Below, piece after piece: positions 9,794 through 20,000 of a stretch of 64,000 nt of DNA. Positions within the stretch are counted from its first letter, which is position 1; each line of letters begins with the position of its first letter. Source of the DNA: Adiantum capillus-veneris (taxonomy: Eukaryota > Streptophyta > Polypodiopsida > Polypodiales > Pteridaceae); the NCBI GenBank assembly GCA_014529385.2, contig CM043944.1, positions 90,565,384-90,629,383 of the forward strand, written 5' to 3'. Under the pieces are notes generated by a model. It was given only the letters and a program-made list of their open reading frames with translations. It had not been told where the DNA came from and did no database searches. Both the position numbers and the translations under genes were made by a program.

Positions 9794-11504
9794 TCCTAAT
9801 GAAATTTTCATTGGAAGTACTACTGGTGCCTGCCTTGAGTCTCTCTGAGTCCCTTTTAAGCATAATTTCAACAAAAAAGTCAAATTGATAGTAAGAAAAT
9901 CCCTGTGTGGACTTCAGAGCCTCCGAGCCGTTTTCTGACTCTGGGAGTACTTTTTGGCGATGAAATTTCTTGATGTTGGTTTCTATAGCTTCACGGTCCC
10001 TTGGGTATCCTTGCCATATGGTTTTTGTCGACTTTGGCTTCATTGGAGCTCCGTTTGGCAATTTGTTACTCTGAAAGAACCCGTGGTTGCATTTTCATGT
10101 CTTCGATGACTTGTGGTGGTCTACCACCATAGGACTTGGTTGTTGATGGTCTAGGAAATCCGCTCGTGAAGTTTGGTGGCAAACGGACATGCGGTTTGGC
10201 CGTGAGAGCTTTTTGACGCTTTGTGTGTCTAATGTCGTTTCTGAAGCTTAGTGCCGCTTCGGGTCGTCGTATGGCCACGTGGGCTATATAGACTTGTCGA
10301 GCATGTCAAGATGCTCCTACCCATGAGTTTTGGTAGCATTTGGGCGCCTTTCCGCCGATTTTCCATTTTGGTGGCCTCTTGCGGGGCTCTAGGAATTAGG
10401 GTTTTTCTCAATGGTTTTCTACTGTCTTTGGTCATCCAAAAGTGGTCTCCTATGCTAGGGTAAGCTACCGATGAAGTCTCATTGCTTTTGGGTTAGCCGT
10501 TAGGTGGTCACTTCTGCCTGTAGGTCTCTACTGTCCTCTTCCCATGTGATCCCTACGCTAGTTTTCGCGACAAAACAACAAACATGCGCAAAAAGCTCAA
10601 GGTGGTGAGCCTACCTCTCATGTCTGGAGCCTGTCAAGTGATCATGCGCGTCGTAGAAGCTGCTAGAAGTCCCGTTCGCTCTAGGTGGCAGGAGCTCTCT
10701 TTCAAAAGTCAATAGTAGAAATGAGTTTAAAATGAAGTGAAAATTTCTTATAATGGGGGTCCCCGAACCACTTTCCATGAAATTTGACATGTGCTCCCAA
10801 CTTCTTACGAGATACGGTTTAAGCTCAAAAATTTCTTGATTTGGACTCCATTTGCCCAGTTTCTGAGAAATTTGACGTTTCAGTCGAAATCTGGCCAAAA
10901 CACGCTTTCCGCTCCATTCACATAATTGCACCCCCATTGTACCATAGGTTGTCCTATAGTCACTAATCATCCCCTTTTTTTTTGGTTTTCATTATGACCG
11001 TTTTTCACCTGCTTTTTGTATTTTTAAAGTTTTTTTGCCAAAAATTAGTAAAATTAAAAGGAAAATAGTAAATTAGATCCAAAAAATCCTCAAAAATCAT
11101 AATAAATCAAAAACATCACTAAAAAACACTATATACACTCTTGTGCAATTTTTATTGTCGGATTTCTCCGTTTTTTCAATATTTTGCCCGAAAAATTGCT
11201 ATTTTTACTTATATACACACACCTAGAGGCTTGATTTGGCGTTTGGACCCATATACTTGTCTATTCATGCTGTATAAGGGCATATGTACTTGGGTTAGTC
11301 CAAAAAAATTCGCAATCAAACGACAACCCTTAAAAATAGTCGAAAAACATGCCCTTTTTTTGCTCTTTCTGCCATTAGGTCCGCATTTGATAATGCCTCC
11401 CCCCCTCCTAGCCGGAGTCCTCCCGGACGACAAGGTATCGCCTCGGAGTATGTTCCGTGCATGGAGTGAAAAATTGTGCTAATACTTGGCCATGTAATGT
11501 GGCC

Positions 11505-12706
11505 CTATATGATGCATACTCGGTCAATGCATGGAAAAATTAATGTTGTGCAAGAGGAGGGTATAAGCAATATGCTTATTGGCATTCGCCGTCGAGGTTT
11601 CCTATTTGTTGTTGATCTAGGCGGTAGATTTTCTTTGCAAGTAAAATTTGTAACTCTGCCTGCTCTTTGTTTGATCGTCTTTCTTGCAAAAGTTGTTTGG
11701 TTTGCCGCTATTGTCGATATGGCCATAGTCGTCTCCTTGGAGAGAATTGTCGTGGCGGAGTTGGCCGTAGTCCTTGTCTCTTTGGCTTTCCATTTGTAGC
11801 GTTGCTTTGGAGGTTTTTCTAGGCTTATTTTGCTACCTCCGTGGTTGTCATTGTTTTGTTGTTGATTGGCACCCACATAGATCTGTTTGCCGGTTTCATA
11901 TGTAGTGTGTGTCTTCCTTCTGACGGTGCTTGTACTGAAGGGAGTTCCTGTTGCGTTGGTTTCGGGATCCAAATGCGAGTCGCATTTAAATTGTTACTGA
12001 GCATTCGCTTTGGGATCCATATCTGTTTTATTCCCTTGGTTTTTGGTTGAACTGTTTTCTCCTTTTGACTCATGTTGTTGTGTTGTGGTTTGTTTGCCAT
12101 GTCACCTCTATCCTTCCGCACCCATACTTGTTTTTCTCGTATTGCTAACCTTGATCTTGGCACTGCGGTCTGTGTTGTTTTATGTTTATAGTGAACATGG
12201 TTGGAAATTCCCTGTTTGTTCGCCATGTTGTTCTTTAGTGGCACCCATTGTTTGGATTCTTTCTCCCTTGATTGTGTTGCTGCCATCTGGTTCTTGCGGG
12301 GTCGCTGAGCAAAGGCTACCACCTGTTGTTCTTGTGCATGCTAAAGTTTGACCGCATCCGCATTCCAATCTATCTGCACATTATACTCTTTTTGCCAAGG
12401 TTGTCCCAACAACATGGGGTGTTGTGTGCTTTCATCTTCAACCACATAAAACTTGTGTGGGTAAATATATTGATGTACTTATACATGCAATATAATCCAA
12501 CCCAATGTTTTCAGCGAATGTGATGTACTACTTTCCAGCACTTGTGGAGTAGGATGTAGTTGACCTTTGAGCTTGAGTTGTTTGTATAATCTGTAAGAGA
12601 TCAAATTTGCTTGAGCTCTAGAATCAAGCAATGCCGTCAATTCAACTTGATTGCTACCCACTTTGACTGCAATTATTGGCTCCACTGTGTCTTCATCAAA
12701 ATTCGT
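11505..12706 (-). pseudogene. Second aspartic protease-like domain plus basic W(V/I)P-repeat region, element A
   Basis: After the integrase C-terminus of element A a minus-strand reading continues with a retropepsin-like domain. It has A-L-L-D-S-R-A-Q-A-N-L-I-S at about 12640 (catalytic D-S/T-G changed to D-S-R) and M-L-L-G-Q-P-W near 12400, the usual distal protease motif. Then 12322-11825 encodes a Lys/Gln/Asn-rich basic segment with five recurring motifs: Q-W-V-P-L-K, V-W-V-R-K-D, I-W-I-P-K-R, I-W-I-P-K-P and M-W-V-P-I-N. The segment M-A-N-K is also repeated. Stops and frameshifts break the reading at about 12480, 12322 and 11825. A regular protease is already present upstream of RT (40.1-39.9 and 25.97 kb), so this is a second one. 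Nucleic-acid binding by the basic part is inference. Confidence 0.6.
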
Positions 12707-14059
12707 TAGTCGAATAGCATTTATTCGATAAGGTGAGCCACACTGTTGTTATTGTCGTAGAAGGAGTCTTTTTGCAATGCGTTCTTGAGCTTCTTTCCGT
12801 ACCCTCTGTTTCTCCTTCATCCCTTGTTTTTCTTGATGGATTTTGTTGAAGCATATCCTGTGTTAGTGGTAAACGATATTTCTTTAATCGACACCCACTA
12901 ATCCAATTTGGCATTTCTTCACCTGCTAATGTAGCAAGCTTGACAGCTCCACTTTGTGATAGGTCACTAATCACAAAGGGTCCCATCCCTCGCTTTTTAA
13001 GTTTCTTGGCATGTTGCTTCAAGGTATAAATAAGTACATAATCACCTGTTTTGAACTCTTTCGTGCGCACATGCTTGTCAAAAACTCTTTTTGTCTTTTC
13101 TTTTTAGCATAGATCGAAGCTACAGCTCTGAAGCGAAGTTCATCTAGCTTTTCAAGATCATTTATTCTTGAAGAGATCTCATGCCCTGTCCATTCTAAGC
13201 GTTTCGCTACTCGTAGAGTTGGAATTAAAAACTCTATGGGTAATATAGCATTTAGGCCAAACACCATGTTGTGCGGTGTTGTTCCTATTGATGTTTTGTA
13301 AGCTACCCTGTATGCCCATAGTGTTGAGTGTAACTGTTGATCCCAGTCTGCTGTCCTTGACTCTGATACAATTTTAGTGAGAACCGTGCATAGTGTTTTA
13401 TTTGTGGCCTCAGCTTGTCCATTTGCCTGTGGATGATATGGAGTAGATTTTCTATGTATGACCATGAATTCCTCTAGCAGATATTCAATGACTTCATTAG
13501 AAAAATGTGTTCCTCGATCACTGACAATTTCTATTGGTAATCCGTATCGTACAAAGACATTCTCATACAAAACTTGTGCAGTGGTTCTTGCGTCTGCTTT
13601 TTGTGTTGCCTTGGCTTCCACCCATTTTGTGAGATAGTCCGTAGCCACAATGATATATTAGGTATGGGTGCGATATGCAAGGGGTGAAATAGGCCCCACA
13701 AAATCAATGCCCCATTTTGCAAATGCCCTTACTCCCATCATTGGTCGTAGTGGCATCTCATCGGCACCTTGGTGCACTGACATGCATCACAACGCTTTAC
13801 AAACTCCTCAACCTCCTTATGCAATGTAGGCCACCATATTCCTACGGTTAAGACAATTTTTGTCGTCTTATCGCCTGAAAAATGGCCACCACTTATGCCT
13901 CCATGTGCGTGTTCTAGAATCAGCAGGTATTCACTTTCACTTGCACAGATTCTAATTTGATTGTCCTTTCCTCGCTTATAGAGTTGGTTCCCAATTAAAT
14001 TATAGTCGCAAGCTCCAGCTCTCTAGCCCTTTTCCGTGCTTTTGTTATGTTTTCAAGAA
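12696..14059 (-). pseudogene. Element A integrase: second zinc-binding module, catalytic core, GPY/F C-terminus
   Basis: Minus-strand integrase remains. The order is a zinc-binding module at about 13990-13780 (A-H then G-G-H, then W-W-P-T and C-D-A-C-Q), the first catalytic Asp in W-G-I-D-F-V-G-P (about 13700), the second in V-S-D-R-G-T-H-F (about 13525), the Glu in N-G-Q-A-E-A-T-N (about 13415), and a C-terminal module with G-D-Y-V-L and G-M-G-P-F-V-I (about 13030-12950). The core is open from 13648 to 13075; frameshifts fall near 13075 and upstream of 13648, and an in-frame TAA lies just before 13650. The N-terminal part of the integrase region is on the far side of element C, at 22794 and above. 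Integrase inserts the cDNA into host DNA; this copy is dead. Confidence 0.85.
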
Positions 14060-14063
14060 ACGT

Positions 14064-15208
14064 TGTCAGGAGTTTTTTGGAGCAAGGGATTGCGCATATG
14101 TACATACCCATGCATGGTGCATCAAATAAAGTATTGCCCATTTTTCAGAGCCAGGTGGTTACGTGGGGCCCACATGTGTACAGGTAGGACAGCATGTACA
14201 TAGTGCAGCGATTTTCTCTATTATCAGTATTAGTGTGTTTTTTCTACAATAAGGAGGAGTTGGTAGCGCGTAAAACTTCTCGAGGAAGCTATCCGCGGGC
14301 CAACGACATGAGGTAAGCAGGTGTGTCAGATGGCATCTAGTGGCGTCAGAACGGCGAATGGGGTCAATACTTGCACGCGGAGAAGTACGGGCACAACGTG
14401 GGTGTTTTCTGGTGAGAGTTATGCAGAAAGGTCATCATTAGGACCACTTTTTGGGGCCACTTCACGTGGTAGCGAGATGCATTATTGGAAAAAAGCTGAG
14501 TGCCAGGTGTGCGAATGATGCAAAAAGGTGACAACTATGCACTGCGAGGTCAGTTTTTGGCCTGTTCGGGGTCCGTTTGAGGTCGTCTAAAAGGCCAAGG
14601 GTGCCCAACTAATAAATCTAAGTGTGGGAACTGAAAAAACTGAGAGAAGACCAGAAAAAAACGTGGAGAAGAGAGGAGGAACAGCCGCAGGTGTGTTTTT
14701 TGGGTTTTTGGAGCCTGTTTTGGCCGTAAACTGCTCATCCGAGGTCGGATTTGAGCACTTTGACATTGTAGACTGGGGTTTTGGGCCGTTCCGGACGCGA
14801 TGGCGCTATCCATTTTGCCAAATTCCTCACTCTTTTTCCGCTTTTTTTCTGTGTAATCTTCTCCGGTGAGTGAAGCTTCTTCTCCAATTTGTGATTGAAT
14901 CTGGTATCTTTTACCCATATTGTGTGAGCTGTTTGCCCCATTGGTGTTGGCCCAAGCTCATTTGTATCTAAACATCAGAAAGTCTCCTCTTTTGAGCTGA
15001 GTTTTTGGGTGTGTGTGTGTGTGTGTGTGTGTCTGTGTGGAGTGGACAAGTGGATAGTTTCTCTCCTCTCACTCCAGAGGTGTGTTCCCTGTCTCGGCCA
15101 GGTGTGTTGTCTAAGCCGAGTGGTGCCCCATAGTGTGTGTGTGTATCTTTCCAAGAGTGTGTGTCGGGTCGTTATAGAGGCGCTGTGTGTGTTTTCATCC
15201 CGCTCACA
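14064..15208 (+). repeat. Element C 5' LTR
   Basis: 1145 bp, starting TGTCAGGAG and ending CCCGCTCACA, about 99% identical to 21636-22793. It contains a (TG)n run at about 15009-15033. The short open frames at 14321-14518 and 14550-14918 are LTR sequence repeated in the other copy and are not independent genes. Confidence 0.95.
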
Positions 15209-15212
15209 TTCT

Positions 15213-15231
15213 TTTGGCGCCCCCACGGAGG
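15213..15231 (+). other. Element C primer binding site
   Basis: Five bases after the 5' LTR comes TTGGCGCCCCCACGGAGG, of the TTGGCGCC type common in plant gypsy elements. The exact tRNA is not assigned. Confidence 0.7.
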
Positions 15232-16261
15232 ATCTTCTTCGAGTACCTTCTGCTTCGAGCTTCGAGCTTCGAGATTCAGGGCTACAGGTTACAGGTTACA
15301 GGTTACAGGAACAGGTACAGGTACAGGTGATTCACACAGGTACAGGTAGCTGGAGTACAGTGATATACTAGAAGTGATGTCACTTGCAGTTGTTGTGGGA
15401 ATGCATCACTTGGCGCCTATTTGAGCGCATTGTCTGCTGGATTGTACGTTACTTGTGGAAACTGCCATTGTACGCATTTGTGGAGCCATATATGGTTGTA
15501 TTTGGCAGTCCCAGCCATTTCTGAGACTTGGTCTGGAAGATAGTCATTTCTGAGACTTGACTATATGCGATTTGCATTAGCCTTCGTGTGAGGGTCGATA
15601 GTGTGAGGTTTTTATTGAGCTGGGGGATTCTCAAATGTGGAGATCCTTTCGGTGATACAGGTAGCTGGAGCACCCTTTTTGTGACCTCGCCATAGGCTAT
15701 GTACTAGTGATTCCTACTTGATGCTCGGGTTCTATTGTTGACAGTTTATGCATACATAGACAGTCTATATTTTGGGTTCCTACTGCTCTACTTCTGGGGA
15801 AACTCTGTCGAAATTTTCCCAAGTTATGATGGCTGGTTTTTTGGTATTTTGAGCCATTTATGCTGTTATGCTGCTGAAATTTTGGCAAAACCAGAGGTTG
15901 AGTCAGGTGTGCCTTCTTGGGAGCTTCATGGTTGGCTTTAATGGATGATCAAAATGGCCCTCAGTTCACTCCTTTTCATTTAACTCAAAGAATTCAGATT
16001 AATGTTCATGTGTCCAGGAAGATCTTTTTCCAGCAGTGCATAGTCTTTATGTTTGGGCCAAGAAGATTGAGAGAGATCCTGGAATGTCCTTTGCCTGTTG
16101 TCATTCCGATGATCAACTATGAAAACTCATTTGATGTACATGTGTTTGTCCTTATCTAAAGTTGAGCTCCATTGAAGTTTCTGGGGATTGGGTAGTCAAA
16201 AGTTTTGGGTTCTTGCACGTGTGTTCAAAGGGGTTCTCAAAGCATTGTAACTTGGGTAGCC
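15232..16261 (+). other. Element C leader with short tandem repeats
   Basis: About 1 kb before gag. It opens with tandem cttcgag (15252-15272) and then a run of ttacagg and acaggt units (about 15283-15353). The rest shows no gene. No palindrome array like those of elements A and B is seen here. Confidence 0.7.
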
Positions 16262-17023
16262 ATGGCTTTCTCTTATCCGGAGTTTCATGGAAGAAGTGAT
16301 GAAGATGTGGAATACTTTTTGGAAAAGATGGAGGTTGCCTGCATTAGCAACCAGATTCATGACCCTACGCAAATGTTACGCCTTCTCCAAATTTGTTTGA
16401 AGAGTGATGCACGAGTTTGGTCCAAGGCATTTGAAGAGGAGTTGCGTGCAGCAGATCCACCTATAAGATTGAGTTGGGACAATCTAAGGCATGGATTGGA
16501 AGTGGAGTTTGTGAAGATAGAAGATCCTGACAAAGTGTGGCAAGAAGTACAAGGTTTGGTGCAGAAGGAAGGTGAGCCAGTAGATGCGTACATACGTAAG
16601 TTTTCATTGGCATGGGAGCGAATGTGCAAGGCTTTAGCACCACAGGTACCCCCGCCTGACATGATGAAGAAGGACAGGTTCTTAGCTGGTCTTTGGGAGA
16701 ATATACGTTGGAGAGTGGAGCTAAAGAAGCCTAGGACATATGAAGATGCACTAGAGGTAGCAAGGAACAAAGAGTGGAAGCTGAGGAAAATGAGCCAGTT
16801 AGGGGTGGAGTCAATGAGGTCTGAATTTCAGCCTATAGAGTCTTTACAAGGGCGCATGTCAGGGGTTCATCATGAACCATTAGTTCCTGTTACTACTCAG
16901 GTTATGCCAGCAGTGGTCACTACAGCAGTGCAAGATGATGGGCTAAGGCAAGACATGAGGCAAATGGTAGATTTGATGAAGAATCTCAGCCTAAACATGC
17001 TAGGTCAAGTGGGAAATAATTGA
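16262..17023 (+). CDS. Element C gag
   Basis: Start chosen at the ATG at 16262, in a good plant context (gccATGg) and at the beginning of the conserved M-A-F-S-Y-P-E-F-H. The frame is open upstream but without another ATG. It encodes 253 residues of gypsy gag: E-Y-F-L-E-K-M-E near the N-terminus, then a capsid-type domain with W-x-x-L-R-H-G-L and the E-G-E-P-V-D-A-Y-I-R-K-F segment. It ends at TGA 17021-17023; the same frame continues without a shift into the R-G-R-F linker, a zinc knuckle (17108-17160, C-Y-N-C-G-E-L-G-H-I-S-P-Q-C) and pol. The TGA stands where CGA (Arg) would fit the linker. Gag forms the particle and packages the RNA. Confidence 0.9.
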   Translation: MAFSYPEFHGRSDEDVEYFLEKMEVACISNQIHDPTQMLRLLQICLKSDARVWSKAFEEELRAADPPIRLSWDNLRHGLEVEFVKIEDPDKVWQEVQGLVQKEGEPVDAYIRKFSLAWERMCKALAPQVPPPDMMKKDRFLAGLWENIRWRVELKKPRTYEDALEVARNKEWKLRKMSQLGVESMRSEFQPIESLQGRMSGVHHEPLVPVTTQVMPAVVTTAVQDDGLRQDMRQMVDLMKNLSLNMLGQVGNN

Positions 17024-20000
17024 GGTCGAGGGAGGTTTGCAAATCAGCCAGGAGGTGAAGAAAGGCCTAGGAATGGTGTTGGACAAAGCAATGGTAGGTT
17101 TTGGAGGCATACGCCCACATGTTATAATTGTGGAGAGTTGGGTCACATCAGCCCGCAATGTGATAAGCCACCAAGGATGGGGGGAGACATGTATCCATTG
17201 CCAAGACAGGTGCTAACTAGGTCAAATGATTATGGCATCGAAATTAAGGGAGACGAAGGAACCAGTGGACTGACCCAGGAGGAAAAAGGGAAGACAAAAG
17301 TGCTAAGTGTAGTCACCTTAGAGAAGGCATCAAAGCTAGAGGATACATTAGTGATGCCTATTGGGAAGAGGACCACAGAGGATAAGGAAGGAAGAAGTGC
17401 CCCAGGTCCTAGTAAGAAGAAAGGAAAGAGCCATGAAGGCGAGGATGTCAAGGCCAAGAGGAAAAGGAGAGCTCGTCGAAAGTTTCATGTTTCAGATTTT
17501 CCACTAGGGGATGGGCAATTAAGCTATGACTTGAAGGAGGATCTGACGAGCAGGAAGGCAGATGTTACTTTTGGGCAGCTTATAGAGATGGTGCCTAAGC
17601 TAAAGCGACAGTGGAAGAGGATGGTTAACCCAATGGAGAAAGAGCCAGAGAGAGGTTCAGTAAAGGTGTTGGCAATGGATGAGCTACCAGACATTTGTCC
17701 AATAGTAGATGTGTGGCATAAAAGGAAAAATTTGGGACAAGGTTATGTGGATGGCGGAGGCCAAATATGCGTCATAACACACTCATGCGTTGAGAAGATG
17801 GGTCTCACAGTAGCTGGGGTGTCAGGTTTTCGCATCAGATTGGCAAACCATCAAAAAGTAAAATGCTTGGGTGTTGTAAAGAGCTTAGAAGTGGAGGCAT
17901 ATGATGCAAAGGCAGTGGTTGATTTTCATGTGATGCCAGCAGGGTTGGGAGCATATCCTATTATACTAGGCAGACCATGGTTACGTGCAGTGGGAGCTGT
18001 TCAAGATTGGCGACATGGTACGATTAGCCTCTATGGAAAGACAGGTACCAAGAAGCTTTATAATATGGACACAAGGAAACGATTAGAGGAGCTTTATGAA
18101 GATGAGGATGAGTCTAGTGATGAAGACTCTTCCACGGTGACAGATGAGGACAGTGATAGCACTACCAGCACTGATGAGGATGCTGATGTTGCATTTCTTT
18201 TGATGGATAAAGAAATCCAGGAGTGTGGTTTAGTCGCATTTGCGAACGAAGTTGAAGATGAAAGTAAAGGGCCTTATGAAGTGATTGAAGGGCTGATGCA
18301 AACCAAGGTTGAGTTGTCAAAGAAGCAGGAATTAATGACGCAAATGATCAGTGGAGACCTCTCAGCTATGGAGAAGGATATATATTTGCATATGCTGGCT
18401 AGTTTTCCTGATTTGTTCATTACTTCATATGAAGAGATCAGAGGGTTCAAGGGTGAAGAGATGCATATAGAGCTGAAAGAAGGTGCTAAGCCAGTGCGGC
18501 AAAGGCTAAGAAGGATGGGTCAAGAGCAAATGGAAGCCTTGCGAGAAGAGGTGGACAAGTTGTTGAAGGCAGGGTTCATAGTCCCTGTGGAGACCACAGA
18601 ATGGGTGAGTCCAGTAGTAGTCAGTCCAAAGAAGGATGGGAAGTGGAGGATTTGTGTATATTTTAAGCCCTTAAACGCAGCCACTAAGAAGAACCCATAT
18701 CCTCTTCCATTCATCGATCAGATCTTGGATTCAGTGGCAGGTTATGAGAGGTATAGTGTGTGTGATGGTTTTTCAGGCTATTTTCAATTGAAGATTGCTC
18801 TTAAAGACCGCACAAAGACCACTTTTATTACGCCATGGGGCTGCTATTGCTACACAGTATTGCCATTTGGGTTGTCAAATGGACCTTCCTTCTATCAAGA
18901 GAGAGCAAATTGGGTGTTGGAACCATTCATTGGTAGTTGTGTTAAAGCTTTTATGGATGATTTCTGTGTCTACAGCAGTAGGGCTGATCACCATGAGAAG
19001 CTGCAGATGGTATTCGCTCGATATGATGAATGTGGAGGACAACTAAATCCAAAGAAATGTCATCTTGCACAGCCAAGGGTGAAGTTATTGGGCCATATGG
19101 TGTCAGAAAATGGCATTGAGGCTGATCCAGACAAGGTTAAGTCTATTATTCTTCTTCCATCACCTATGAGTACGAAGCAATTGGCAACCTTTATACACAA
19201 AGTGAAGTACATGGCACGGTTTATTCCATTGTCTTCGCAGCTTCTTTATCCATTACAGCAAGTGGCAAAGCATGATCCATTGCAATGGGATGACAAGTGT
19301 GAAGAAGTGTTTCAAGAGGTGAAAGAGGTGTTAGGGGGGTTGTCAGCCATGCAGGCTCCTGATTGGGAGAAAGTTTTTTATGTAAATCCCTCAGTAGGGG
19401 ATGATGCCATTGGAGCCATGCTATTGCAAAAGGGGAAGGGTAGCCATTATATGAGGCCAGTGTATTGTGCAAGCCGAGTGAAGTTGGTAGCGGAGAGAAA
19501 GTTATCGGAAGTAGAGCTAGTGATGGCGAGTGTAATATTTGCTTGTCGACGATTTCGTCATTACTTGCTACCACGGCCTTTTGTTTTCTTGACGAGTTAT
19601 GCCTTTTTGCCACAGTTAATTAATGGTATTAACATGTCAAATGTGGTGAAGAAATGGGTAATTGAGCTGCAAGAGTTTGAGTTCTCTTTTCTAGTGGAAG
19701 ATAGTACAAGGGCTACCCTAGCTGATTTGTTGACCTACAAGGAGAATCCCCTTATTGTTAAGGAAGAGGTGGTGAGAAAGGTAGTTGAAGAAGTGCCACA
19801 GATCAGCAATGCACATGTGTTGTTCTTTGATGGTTCATACAGAAAGAGCCACGATGCAGCTTCAGGGGGTATAGCACTTTATGATCCAGAGGGGAAGCTA
19901 GTATGCAAGAGAGGGTTCAAATTGGATGCGCATAGTAACAATGAGGCTGAATATGCTACATTGGAAGCCGGATTACACATTTGTTTGAAGCATGGGGTTC

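Larger units (their letters stand above)
8773..11480 (-). other. Element A spacer between pol and post-pol ORF, tandem repeats with palindromes
   Basis: About 2.7 kb with no convincing gene. From 8930 to 9800 it is a diverged tandem array of about 285 bp period; for example gaaatttgatatatgagc at 9141 recurs as gaaacttgatatatgggc at 9425. Three units carry the palindrome GACATCCTACG plus its complement; one (near 9509) lacks it. From 9800 to 11480 the sequence is unremarkable, AT-rich near 11000-11150. Short open frames here look random. Confidence 0.7.

Noticed and set aside
11476-12351. Overlapping plus-strand ORFs of 107-113 codons with hydrophobic runs
   Set aside because: They are antisense to the basic W(V/I)P-repeat region; Val/Leu/Cys-rich content follows from the Lys/Gln/Asn-rich coding on the other strand.
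14321-14918. ORFs repeated at 21893-22490
   Set aside because: They are the two LTRs of element C; no known domain and no sign of selection.
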